From the NCBI GenBank assembly GCA_000155435.1, contig DS990260.1, forward strand, positions 154,606 to 218,605: DNA of 64,000 bases, read 5' to 3'. Source of the stretch: Clostridiales bacterium 1_7_47FAA (GTDB lineage: Bacteria > Bacillota > Clostridia > Lachnospirales > Lachnospiraceae). The notes beneath the pieces were generated by a model. That model worked only from the letters and a program-made list of their open reading frames with translations. It searched no databases and was not told the DNA's origin. A program made the position numbers and the translations under genes. Below are positions 44,042 to 51,374 of the stretch, piece after piece. Numbering within the stretch: position 1 is the stretch's first letter; the number at the start of each line of letters is the position of its first letter.

Positions 44042-44410
44042 ATGAAAAAGAAACTCAAAATATCTTTGGGAATAATATTAGTTCTTGCATTAGCAATAGT
44101 ATCTTATAAGCTCATCGCTAATAATAGTATCAAAGACAAAACCTATTCACATTTAGAAACTATTGGATATACTCAAAATGATATTGACAATGTAGAGATA
44201 AAACATTCCTTTATCAATAAATTATTAGGATATAACGAATGGCGAATTTTTGTTGAGTTTGAAAGCGAACCTGATATTATTTTTGCTTTTACATATCGAG
44301 ATAAGCAAATTATAAGACAGGGTATAACAAGCAAAGTTACTCAATTAGACATAGCTGAAATTGAAGAATATGACAGTAAGTTTGATAATGGGGAATTAAA
44401 GAACAATTAG
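44042..44410 (+). CDS. DUF3139-like membrane-anchored protein
   Basis: 122 residues: N-terminal TM (LKISLGIILVLALAIVSYKL), then HLETIGYTQNDIDNVEIKHS and WRIFVEFESEPDIIFAFTY, a pattern recalling DUF3139. The outer domain is small and acidic. AAAGGA precedes the start. Confidence 0.65.
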   Translation: MKKKLKISLGIILVLALAIVSYKLIANNSIKDKTYSHLETIGYTQNDIDNVEIKHSFINKLLGYNEWRIFVEFESEPDIIFAFTYRDKQIIRQGITSKVTQLDIAEIEEYDSKFDNGELKNN

Positions 44411-44466
44411 TAACTTCATGTTTATCGGGGAGCTAAGTAGAACGCAAAATCGATATTTACGGAGGA
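44410..44466 (+). repeat. Intercassette element
   Basis: TAACTTCATGTTTATCGGGG, AGCTAAGTAGAACGC, AAAATCGATATTTACGGAGG. The following 120 bp (GGRPSTGLVPYDKAVDEYQF frame, ending 44577) look like the tail of a lost cassette. Confidence 0.68.
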
Positions 44467-44592
44467 AGGCCATCTACTGGACTTGTTCCTTATGATAAAG
44501 CGGTAGATGAATATCAGTTCGTAACCGGATTGGGGGATTTATACAGACAGCGCCCTTGCTTACAAGAGATAAAATGAGAAGGGGGATATGTT

Positions 44593-45495
44593 GTGAGTAA
44601 AATAATCTGTATGTTTGTTTGTATCTCTTTGTTGCTTAATCTAAGTTTTACATCATATGCATCGAAACGCTTGATACCTTCAGAGGGAAACGAGTATCAG
44701 GAGATTCTTTCTATGAAGGATGATGTTTTATATCATATCAATTATGGAGGAGCACGTACAGAACTCAACCGGGATGTGGAAGCGGATGAGGTGAAAATGG
44801 AAGGCGCATATAAAGTTTATGCCAATTCTGAGCTGTTAGAAACAAAAGATATTAAGAAATCATTGGAAACCAGTTATTATAAATGGCAAATTCCCGTATA
44901 CATAGACGTTTTTACGATTTTGGTTGATATAACCAAGGTAACATCCATTCCTGATGATATTCCGGAAGATGCAAAAGAAACGCTCAGACAGAAATTAAAT
45001 ATTTGGACTGTGGGAGCTGTCTATGTATACGATGCAGAAACGATTGATTATGACAGTACTGTAGCAACTTCTCTTGACAAGGCGGGGTACAACAGTGATG
45101 AATATTCATACGAAGTTGTTTCAGGACTTCCCGGAATCAGATATCCTGTAGCCATCATATTTAATGCTGATGAAAAACCTGAATTTGTGATTCCTGCGCA
45201 GAAGTCTACTACACATGCATTTATTGGGGAATGGCCCACAGCAGCAAAAAACAGTGAAAAGACAACTGCATCTTCAAATACGCAGAATAGTAATAATGAT
45301 AACACAAACGGTTTCTCCGTTTATTATTATGATGATGTTGTAAGGACATCAAATTCCTACAATCAGTCAGGAATAGGACTTTCTTACAAAAAGGATATCT
45401 TTAAAAAAAATGCCATAGCAGTGTTGATATTCGGAGCTGCCGGAATCTTATTGATTATAGGAATAAAAAAAAGAAATAAGAAGAGTGGTATATGA
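44593..45495 (+). CDS. Secreted protein with C-terminal membrane anchor
   Basis: 300 residues: signal peptide (ICMFVCISLLLNLSFTSYAS), an extracellular domain, a Ser/Thr/Asn-rich linker (about 225-250) and a C-terminal TM (AIAVLIFGAAGILLIIGI) followed by basic residues. Family not recognised. The start is GTG 44593 behind AGGGGGA. It may be a surface receptor or immunity factor. Confidence 0.65.
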   Translation: MSKIICMFVCISLLLNLSFTSYASKRLIPSEGNEYQEILSMKDDVLYHINYGGARTELNRDVEADEVKMEGAYKVYANSELLETKDIKKSLETSYYKWQIPVYIDVFTILVDITKVTSIPDDIPEDAKETLRQKLNIWTVGAVYVYDAETIDYDSTVATSLDKAGYNSDEYSYEVVSGLPGIRYPVAIIFNADEKPEFVIPAQKSTTHAFIGEWPTAAKNSEKTTASSNTQNSNNDNTNGFSVYYYDDVVRTSNSYNQSGIGLSYKKDIFKKNAIAVLIFGAAGILLIIGIKKRNKKSGI

Positions 45496-45710
45496 ACTGG
45501 AAAAAATGAACTATTACCATTTTAAGTGCCATACTAACATTGTCTATCGTGAGGTGGTATCTGAAAGAGAGATAAATCTGTAAAATTATGATTTATAAAG
45601 GCAGTCATATTCCCTGTAACTTTGTAGTTGACGTATATGCTGACTAATATGAAACAGCCGATTTCACCGTAGGCGTTTGGCTGCGCTACGAGTGATAGGA
45701 CCAGCAAAAA

Positions 45711-46400
45711 TCAACTTCCGGTTTGTCGGACTGTTGAATGGCCTATCATCGTTTCATAGCGCTGCGTCTTCCCATCGGGTCCCTCCCTGCGCTTGGTCTG
45801 GATGGAAGCCGCGATGCAGACGCAATCATTTTCGGCAAGCTTCGCTGCCTCCTGGCCGACCAGCCCAAAGCAGGTCAGCCTTGGGAAATTCACCCTGCCG
45901 TTATCAACCGTCCTGAGAGTCACGATGGTCCCAATCGGGGAACAGCCGTTGGAAGGGATTTCATATATGCCGATTACCTTTCCAAGGATGCACACCTCAT
46001 TGCAGCCTTCCAGCTTACGGGCTCCGATATTCTTTTTCCCTGTCAGGTACTCAAGGTTTGTGGGCGCCCTGCTCAACGTATAACCGACAATGTTCTGATA
46101 ATACTGGGTATGTCCGTTCATAGTGCGGCGCGTGGTCTGGACCATCCCTTCAATACACACTCTGGGATAGTTCCCCGGGACTACTTCAATCGTTTTGTCA
46201 ATGATTTCAGCTACTTCCCCGTAAAACACCACATTGGGGTAATCTGCATGGTCTGTTCCGGCACGTCCTGCTGCCACGGTTAAGACCATCCCATTGTCAC
46301 GGGGACGGAATTTATGGACCACGCTGCCAACCAGCTTTACCTTGTTGATGGTCTCTTCTTCTGCTTGTTTTGCTACGATAACATCCTGATGATTCATCAT
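45711..46400 (-). CDS. Single-stranded DNA-binding-like protein with two OB folds
   Basis: About 229 residues. Two OB-like halves: LVGSVVHKFRPRDNGMVLTV with NVVFYGEVAEIIDKTIEVVPG, and EVCILGKVIGIYEIPSNGCS with TCFGLVGQEAAKLAENDCVC, each of the SSB type. It probably binds ssDNA for element maintenance or recombination. The C-terminus (HSTVRQTGS) differs from copy 2 and is read from an intercassette element, so the native tail has been replaced. The start at 46400 follows AAGGAGG. GC-rich compared with neighbouring cassettes. Confidence 0.78.
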   Translation of the reverse strand: MMNHQDVIVAKQAEEETINKVKLVGSVVHKFRPRDNGMVLTVAAGRAGTDHADYPNVVFYGEVAEIIDKTIEVVPGNYPRVCIEGMVQTTRRTMNGHTQYYQNIVGYTLSRAPTNLEYLTGKKNIGARKLEGCNEVCILGKVIGIYEIPSNGCSPIGTIVTLRTVDNGRVNFPRLTCFGLVGQEAAKLAENDCVCIAASIQTKRREGPDGKTQRYETMIGHSTVRQTGS

Positions 46401-46469
46401 GATAGGGTCCTCCTTCATTTAATTGGGGGTGTTTCGATATAACAGTATGTCAGAACCCTATTGAGAATT

Positions 46470-46496
46470 GAAAAAGCCCCGGATTACACCGGAGCC
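46470..46496 (-). terminator. Terminator of the 46522-48614 minus-strand cassettes
   Basis: GGCTCCGG-TGTAAT-CCGGGGC then TTTTTCAATTC on the minus strand. Nearly identical to 35651-35681. Confidence 0.8.
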
Positions 46497-46521
46497 ATGT
46501 TATAAACAATATACATTCCTT

Positions 46522-46746
46522 TTATTTTTCCTTGTAATCAGATGTTGAATAATCAAGAAGCACTTTTTTACATGACTTACAAATATATGCCTCAAAGGAA
46601 AGGCCCTCAAAAACGTTATTTCCCAATAATACTTCACCTTTTTTTTGAAGCAACGATATTTTGTGTGGAGTTTTTACCCAAACCATTCGTTGACCACTTT
46701 GTAAAAAACCCGGTTCCATCTCTTCACCACATCCGGGACACCGCAT
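46522..46746 (-). CDS. Small zinc-ribbon-like protein, DUF6487-like
   Basis: 74 residues: MRCPGCGEEMEPGFLQSGQR, WVKTPHKISLLQKKGEVLLG, AYICKSCKKVLLDYS. Two CxxC pairs form a zinc ribbon. This pattern is that of PF20097-type proteins as I recall them. GGGAGGAGG precedes ATG 46746. Confidence 0.78.
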   Translation of the reverse strand: MRCPGCGEEMEPGFLQSGQRMVWVKTPHKISLLQKKGEVLLGNNVFEGLSFEAYICKSCKKVLLDYSTSDYKEK

Positions 46747-46778
46747 ATTGCACCTCCTCCCTACAAACATGAAGTTGT

Positions 46779-47335
46779 CTAATACTTATTGTATGTGTAT
46801 ACATCAACAGTTACAATTTCTTGACCTCCCCAATTTTTTTCTTGCACAGTAAAATCCTCTTTTACAAAGCCATTGTTTAATAGCACTTTTGATGAATATA
46901 AATTTTCTGGCATAACAAATGCATGAAGTGTTGTAATATTAACTTCATTTACTAAATATTCAACCATCAATTTCAAAACATTTGTTGCAATTTTCTTATT
47001 CCAATAATCCTCATTTAGACGATAACCCACTGTTATTTTATTTTCTCTCTTTTTATAGTCAAACATTTCTGCTAAACCTACAAGCCTATTAGGATTATCT
47101 TTTAAATAAACTCCTGCAATTATATACTTTTTCTTTTCAAAATCTCTTCCACCAAGATTTTTGATTGCATTCTCTAATGCTTTGTTACTTTTCTTATATA
47201 AGAATGGCGATATATACTTATAAACATTCTCGTTCTTGCTTATCTCGGACAAGGCTACAACGTCATTTAATTCCATTTTTTTATAATAATTTTTTCGTTT
47301 TCTAAATATGGAAATACACCAAATAATTCTGTCAT
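46779..47335 (-). pseudogene. GNAT acetyltransferase with frameshift in an A7 run
   Basis: The N-terminus MTELFGVFPYLENEKIIIK starts at 47335 behind GGAGG but shifts out of frame at an A7 tract (47276-47282). The remaining frame from 47276, MELNDVVALSEISKNENVYK, VGYRLNEDYWNKKIATNVLK, completes a RimJ/RimL-type acetyltransferase. One more A would restore a single 185-residue protein. Either a phase-variable gene, slippage-dependent expression, or a dead copy. Confidence 0.75.
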
Positions 47336-47357
47336 CATAACCTCCATAAATTCTAAT

Positions 47358-47882
47358 TCAGAGTCTTATTTGCTCCATAATAAGATTTGTATTTTCTCCG
47401 ATGGACTTTGTTCCATCCACTCGTATAACAGGACAGCTTAAAGATTGCAGCCATTCCTCAACATCATTTTCAGCTCTGGATTGAACACGATGAAAGAAGT
47501 TTTTTTCCTGCTCATATAAATCTCCACCCGGCAGCATTCTATTACCGAATTTCTGAAAAGAACGGTTTTTAACGCGTTGTATCCGAACATCTCTCGGAAC
47601 ATCAATCAAAACGGCATACTGAAAACAGGGATAGAGCCATTCTCCGTAATCCCCTTTTACGGAAGCAAAAACAAAATTTTCATACATTTTAATTTCATTG
47701 AAAAGGAGTTTTGCCGCTTCTTCATGGGTGCGCGGATAAGCATAACTATAAAGAGGGTCCGCCGTAAGAAAATACAGACTCTCGCTGTCAATAAAATGAA
47801 AATTTAATCTCTCTACCAAAACTTTTCCCAACGTACTCTTTCCAGTCCCGTTTAGGCCACATACAATTATTCCTGTTCCCAC
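47358..47882 (-). CDS. P-loop kinase-like protein (AAA_18/shikimate-kinase-like)
   Basis: 174 residues with Walker A GLNGTGKST at residues 9-17, FHFIDSESLYF, an LIDVPRDVRIQRVKNRSF lid-type segment and IRVDGTKSIGENTNLI at the end. Probably phosphorylates a small molecule. The start is GTG behind GGGGGGAG. An intercassette element precedes it (47918-47970). Confidence 0.8.
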   Translation of the reverse strand: MGTGIIVCGLNGTGKSTLGKVLVERLNFHFIDSESLYFLTADPLYSYAYPRTHEEAAKLLFNEIKMYENFVFASVKGDYGEWLYPCFQYAVLIDVPRDVRIQRVKNRSFQKFGNRMLPGGDLYEQEKNFFHRVQSRAENDVEEWLQSLSCPVIRVDGTKSIGENTNLIMEQIRL

Positions 47883-47917
47883 AAATTTCTCCCCCCTAAA
47901 CAGCGGTCTGCCGCGCT

Positions 47918-47970
47918 GTTCAGTTCTCCGACAAATTCTAATTTTTCAGTTTGACAAACATGAATTATAG
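47918..47970 (-). repeat. Intercassette element
   Basis: On the minus strand: ATGTTTGTCAAACTGAAAA, TTAGAATTTGTCGGAGAA, CTGAAC. The GTTTGTCAAAC head is a perfect small palindrome. Confidence 0.65.
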
Positions 47971-47980
47971 AGTTTCTGGC

Positions 47981-48391
47981 CTATGTTTCACTTGTACTTC
48001 CAATTTCAAGCAAATTCCCCTCTGGGTCAGCTACATAAAAATTGCGGATACCGAAAGGATAAGTGATGGGTTCTCCCGTGGGAAACTGCACACCCAACTT
48101 TGACAGACGCTCATACTCCAAATCTACCTCAGCAAAATTGGATAGCCAAAGGGCGATTTCAAATGTCTGATTGATACCCTTTGGAAGTACATAGTCTTCT
48201 CCTATTGCCTTTACGAATTCTTTCCTGCTATACATAAATAAGGATAGTTCTCCACTTGCAGTTTCAAAATCCGCAAAAGGTCCACCATTCCATTGAGTTT
48301 GAAAACCTAGTGTATCTCTATAAAATCGAACCATATTTTCCATATCACTGACCAGCAAACTCACACCGATACGTACATCTTTTCCATTCAT
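47981..48391 (-). CDS. VOC (glyoxalase/bleomycin-resistance) family protein
   Basis: 136 residues: VRIGVSLLVSDMENMVRFYR, DTLGFQTQWNGG, and IRNFYVADPEGNLLEIGSTS with the metal-site Glu. One VOC module; dimers bind or modify small toxic compounds. The start at 48391 follows GAGGAGG. Confidence 0.87.
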   Translation of the reverse strand: MNGKDVRIGVSLLVSDMENMVRFYRDTLGFQTQWNGGPFADFETASGELSLFMYSRKEFVKAIGEDYVLPKGINQTFEIALWLSNFAEVDLEYERLSKLGVQFPTGEPITYPFGIRNFYVADPEGNLLEIGSTSET

Positions 48392-48399
48392 TATCAATA

Positions 48400-48437
48400 C
48401 CTCCTCTACAACTTCCGATTTCATAGACTGATAAATA
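48400..48437 (-). repeat. Intercassette element
   Basis: On the minus strand: TTATCAGTCTATGAAATCGG, AAGTTGTAGAGGAGG. Same form as 32017-32053, at the same place relative to the small membrane gene. Confidence 0.72.
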
Positions 48438-48440
48438 AAA

Positions 48441-48614
48441 TTAATGCCTATTACTGCCTATCCAATAACATCCGGCTGCCAATACCGAAGCCAATAACTC
48501 CGTTGCACGGGCATTAATATCATAAACCCCGGAGCCCATAAGATAGGGCGAACCCCAGAATACAACCGCAAAAATCATGAGTGCAATAACAATCCGCTTA
48601 ATTTCTTCCTTCAT
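48441..48614 (-). CDS. 57-residue membrane protein (backbone)
   Basis: MKEEIKRIVIALMIFAVVFW, GSPYLMGSGVYDINARATEL, LASVLAAGCYWIGSNRH: two hydrophobic segments. GGAGGTG lies 8 nt before the ATG, and minus-type promoter copy 5 lies just upstream. A near-identical copy at 32055-32228 has lost its start. Conservation of the duplicated frame supports it as a real gene. Confidence 0.75.
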   Translation of the reverse strand: MKEEIKRIVIALMIFAVVFWGSPYLMGSGVYDINARATELLASVLAAGCYWIGSNRH

Positions 48615-48648
48615 CGCAAGACACCTCCATCCAATTCTAATTAAACAA

Positions 48649-48677
48649 AGTATAGCAAAGAAGCTTTTGAAAGTGAA
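48649..48677 (-). promoter_or_regulatory. Conserved minus-type array promoter, copy 5
   Basis: TTCACT, 17 bp, TATACT on the minus strand. Confidence 0.78.
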
Positions 48678-48798
48678 GCGGAACTCTCCAGGTAAGAGGA
48701 AAGTCTGGAATCTGCCATGGCTTTTTGTATCTTTAAATCTTGACTATAATTTCCAGCGTTTATATACTTATCCATATACGAAAAAATGGAGGGCTTAT

Positions 48799-49026
48799 AT
48801 GTATCGCAAAAAGAAAAGAATTGACCAGCTTTTAGACGAATACAATCAGGAACAGGAATGGGGGTCCTGCCTTGATTGTGGCGATGATGCATTCTGCGAG
48901 TACGATGAATACGACAAAGGCTATTCATTTAGCTGCCATAATGAAGACTGTCCGCACCACTGGCCACCACAGATTGTAAAGAACAAAGAGGAGGTACCTG
49001 ATTGGTTTGCATGGCCGTTACCATAA
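48799..49026 (+). CDS. Small Cys-rich acidic protein (backbone)
   Basis: 75 residues, nearly identical to 32413-32640: CLDCGDDAFCEYDEYDKGYS, CHNEDCPHHW, DWFAWPLP. The start follows TGGAGGG. Convergent with the Rad50-like gene. Confidence 0.75.
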   Translation: MYRKKKRIDQLLDEYNQEQEWGSCLDCGDDAFCEYDEYDKGYSFSCHNEDCPHHWPPQIVKNKEEVPDWFAWPLP

Positions 49027-49040
49027 ATATAGTAAAATGC

Positions 49041-49067
49041 AGAAAGCCCCGGCATCAGCCAGGGCTT
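49041..49067. terminator. Terminator between convergent backbone genes
   Basis: AAGCCC-GGC-TGAT-GCC-GGGCTT stem; copies at about 32660 and 36172 accompany the eroded backbone copies. Confidence 0.65.
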
Positions 49068-49076
49068 CCATGAAAA

Positions 49077-49346
49077 TCAGAATGTAATAATCTTCGCCTC
49101 TCCGCTCACGGCAGATGCCTTTGCCTCCCGTTCCAGGCTTTCATTGGCGCTGGCCAGGAACACATGGTCATAATCCTCCAGGTCTCTTTCTATGAGTCCA
49201 AACAGCATCTGGCACGAGGCATCATCCAGGCCGTCCAGGTTATCCAGCATGAGGATGCGGAACTGGTTTAAGGCGTTGAACATGCTCATGAGCACATAGG
49301 CTGCACGGAGCTGTTCTCCTTTGCTCAGGGATTTATAGTTTATCAT
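49077..49346 (-). CDS. C-terminal piece of a split Rad50/SMC-like ATPase
   Basis: 89 residues: MINYKSLSKGEQLRAAYVLM carries the ABC signature (LSKGEQ), and FRILMLDNLDGLDDASCQML the Walker B region (Asp then Asn, not the usual DE). This is the C-terminal lobe of an SMC/Rad50-type head, whose N-terminal lobe and coiled coil are encoded by 49343-50860. The ATG overlaps the upstream stop by 4 bp, but GGAGGG directly abuts it, so efficient re-initiation is uncertain. Confidence 0.8.
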   Translation of the reverse strand: MINYKSLSKGEQLRAAYVLMSMFNALNQFRILMLDNLDGLDDASCQMLFGLIERDLEDYDHVFLASANESLEREAKASAVSGEAKIITF

Positions 49347-50860
49347 CCCTCCGCTTTCCTTATCTGCAAAGAGAACCCGTCGCTGGTATCCAGCACCATA
49401 TCATACTTGGGAAGCACATCCTGCATCTTCTCATTGCAGTAATCCTGCAGCGGCCGGATGTGGTATTCCAGGACCTTCTGCCGGACGCCCCCTTTGGGGG
49501 ACAACTGTTCCACCAGCTCCTGCTGGATGGCGGTACTCTTACGCAGCTTAACACTGCGCTTCTCCGCCTCCTGCGCCCTGGCATATTTCGTTGCGTCATT
49601 CAGTTCATTCTTCAGTTCCATCTCCCTGTCCTGAAGTTCTGTCAAAAGCCCCAGGTCCGGTTTCACAGGCTCTGTAAAGCTGACCTTCTGCTCTTTCCCA
49701 TACTGCTCCAGGTAGACAAGCTTTGACTGATAGTCCCGCTCCTGCTTTGCAATGGCCTCCCTTGTCTTTTCCAGTTCGGCCAGTTCCTTTTCCAGGCGGG
49801 CCTTCTTCATGCGGCCACAGGCGGCAATTTCCTCCTTCTGCTCCACGCCGTCCTCCAGCTCCGAGCGGATGCCGGTCTTATCCGTGGAACACACCAGCTT
49901 ATTGCTGATAGGGCAGACAGGTTTGGCCAATGCATCCAGGACCTTTCCCATGAAGGCAATGTCCTTCTCCGCAACCTGGATGCTGGACTGTACTTCCTGG
50001 AGCACATCCCGCTTGTTCTCAATCTCTTTCTTCACGAACTCCTGCCCTGTCTTCGGCGGGGCCTTTACCTCCTTATACGCCTCCAGCTTTTCCGCCAGGG
50101 ATTCCATTGCCTTTGTGTGTGCGTCATAGGCAGCCTTCAGTTTTGTATAGGAAGCAGATTCTGATGATAACCGGCCGATTTGCTGGGAGACAGACTGCTG
50201 CTCCGTGTTGATGTTCTCCACAGAGCGAGTCGGGACAGGGCCGGCATATTTGGCTGCAGCCTCTGCCTCCGCAAGGGACTTCTTGCGTTCCGCCCTTGCC
50301 GCAAAACACATATCATAGGCTTCCTGGATATCCCCAAGGGTAATCTTCTCTGGGGCCTCCGGCAGGAGCATCCGGAGTTCATCTTCCGCGTCCTTTGAGA
50401 GGGAACACAGGGACAGGAGCTTTTCTATATCCATATCATTTTCCAGAAATCCCTCGTTCAGCAGGTATTCCGCCAGGTCCGCGCCCATCATCTGCTCCAT
50501 GAGCTCTGACGAGAACATCATGTTCATTGTCCTGCCTGAGCACCCAAGGATATCCCCCAGGTCCCTTGCGACGTCCTTTGCCGTCGTGGCCTTGCCGCAC
50601 ATCAGGGTCTTTGATTTTGAAGGGGTATACCTCCGCTCAATGGTGCCCAGCTTTTCAAGCTCCACGGCAACAGAGCTTTTGGAAGTCCCCATCGCCATAT
50701 AGTCATCCGGGGTTTTGCCGGTGATGGCGCAGCGTATGCCTTCCAGCATGCTCGTCTTCCCCATCCCATTGGGTCCGGACAGGATGTTGATTCTTGCCGG
50801 CTTTACCTCCAGACTTTCAATTCCTTTAAAATTCATAATTTTGATATTACTGATTTTCAT
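49343..50860 (-). CDS. N-terminal piece of a split Rad50/SMC-like ATPase
   Basis: 505 residues. SNIKIMNFKGIESLEVKPAR and Walker A GPNGMGKTS open the protein, followed by a long heptad-rich coiled coil with a CPISNKLVCS segment near the middle (a candidate hook, as in Rad50 CxxC hooks), then the return strand ending DTSDGFSLQIRK. The ABC signature and Walker B are in the following small frame. One added G in the GGG run at the junction would fuse both into about 595 residues. The start at 50860 follows AAAGGAG. Confidence 0.82.
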   Translation of the reverse strand: MKISNIKIMNFKGIESLEVKPARINILSGPNGMGKTSMLEGIRCAITGKTPDDYMAMGTSKSSVAVELEKLGTIERRYTPSKSKTLMCGKATTAKDVARDLGDILGCSGRTMNMMFSSELMEQMMGADLAEYLLNEGFLENDMDIEKLLSLCSLSKDAEDELRMLLPEAPEKITLGDIQEAYDMCFAARAERKKSLAEAEAAAKYAGPVPTRSVENINTEQQSVSQQIGRLSSESASYTKLKAAYDAHTKAMESLAEKLEAYKEVKAPPKTGQEFVKKEIENKRDVLQEVQSSIQVAEKDIAFMGKVLDALAKPVCPISNKLVCSTDKTGIRSELEDGVEQKEEIAACGRMKKARLEKELAELEKTREAIAKQERDYQSKLVYLEQYGKEQKVSFTEPVKPDLGLLTELQDREMELKNELNDATKYARAQEAEKRSVKLRKSTAIQQELVEQLSPKGGVRQKVLEYHIRPLQDYCNEKMQDVLPKYDMVLDTSDGFSLQIRKAEG

Positions 50861-50960
50861 AAGGTACTCTTCTCCTTTCATCGTTAAGCACTGCAAATGA
50901 GTATGTCAGATTCCCGCGCCTGGAGAACTTCGTACATACTGGACAAAAGGAGGTGCTGAT

Positions 50961-51374
50961 ATGGATGAATCAACCAATCTAAACGAAACTAAGGCTGAAC
51001 CGGAAAGTGAAGCCATAGCAGATACGCCCGATGAGGCAGCAATAGAGCCTACGGCTAACGAAGGTGCTGAACAGACCACAGCTGATGATAACCACGATGC
51101 GGATATACCCGAGGAAGATAAGGAACTTTTCACAGAGTTCGGGGAGGTCATCAGTGAAGCCATTGTAGACGCCCTGAAGGAGGTTTACGGTGAGGAAACC
51201 GCCGATGAACTTTGTACCGGCATTGCCCAGGAAGCACGGGATTCTGAGCAGCCCATCCAGGAAATCATCAGTGAGAAGGTCGCCGAGCTTGCCGGCATAG
51301 ATTTGGAGGCGCGGGTAGACACCCCCTCAATGGATATAGAGCCCCCTGCCGAACCGGAGATAAGCCGCTATTAG
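50961..51374 (+). pseudogene. Long acidic backbone protein, part 1 (ends at an amber codon)
   Basis: 137 residues, acidic low-complexity start (MDESTNLNETKAEPESEAIA), then FTEFGEVISEAIVDALKEVY. TAG at 51372 stops it, yet the same frame continues at once with SLKECYDSDKDKYLFRNTFV into part 2. AAAAGGAGG precedes ATG 50961. Divergent from the Rad50-like gene. Confidence 0.8.
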
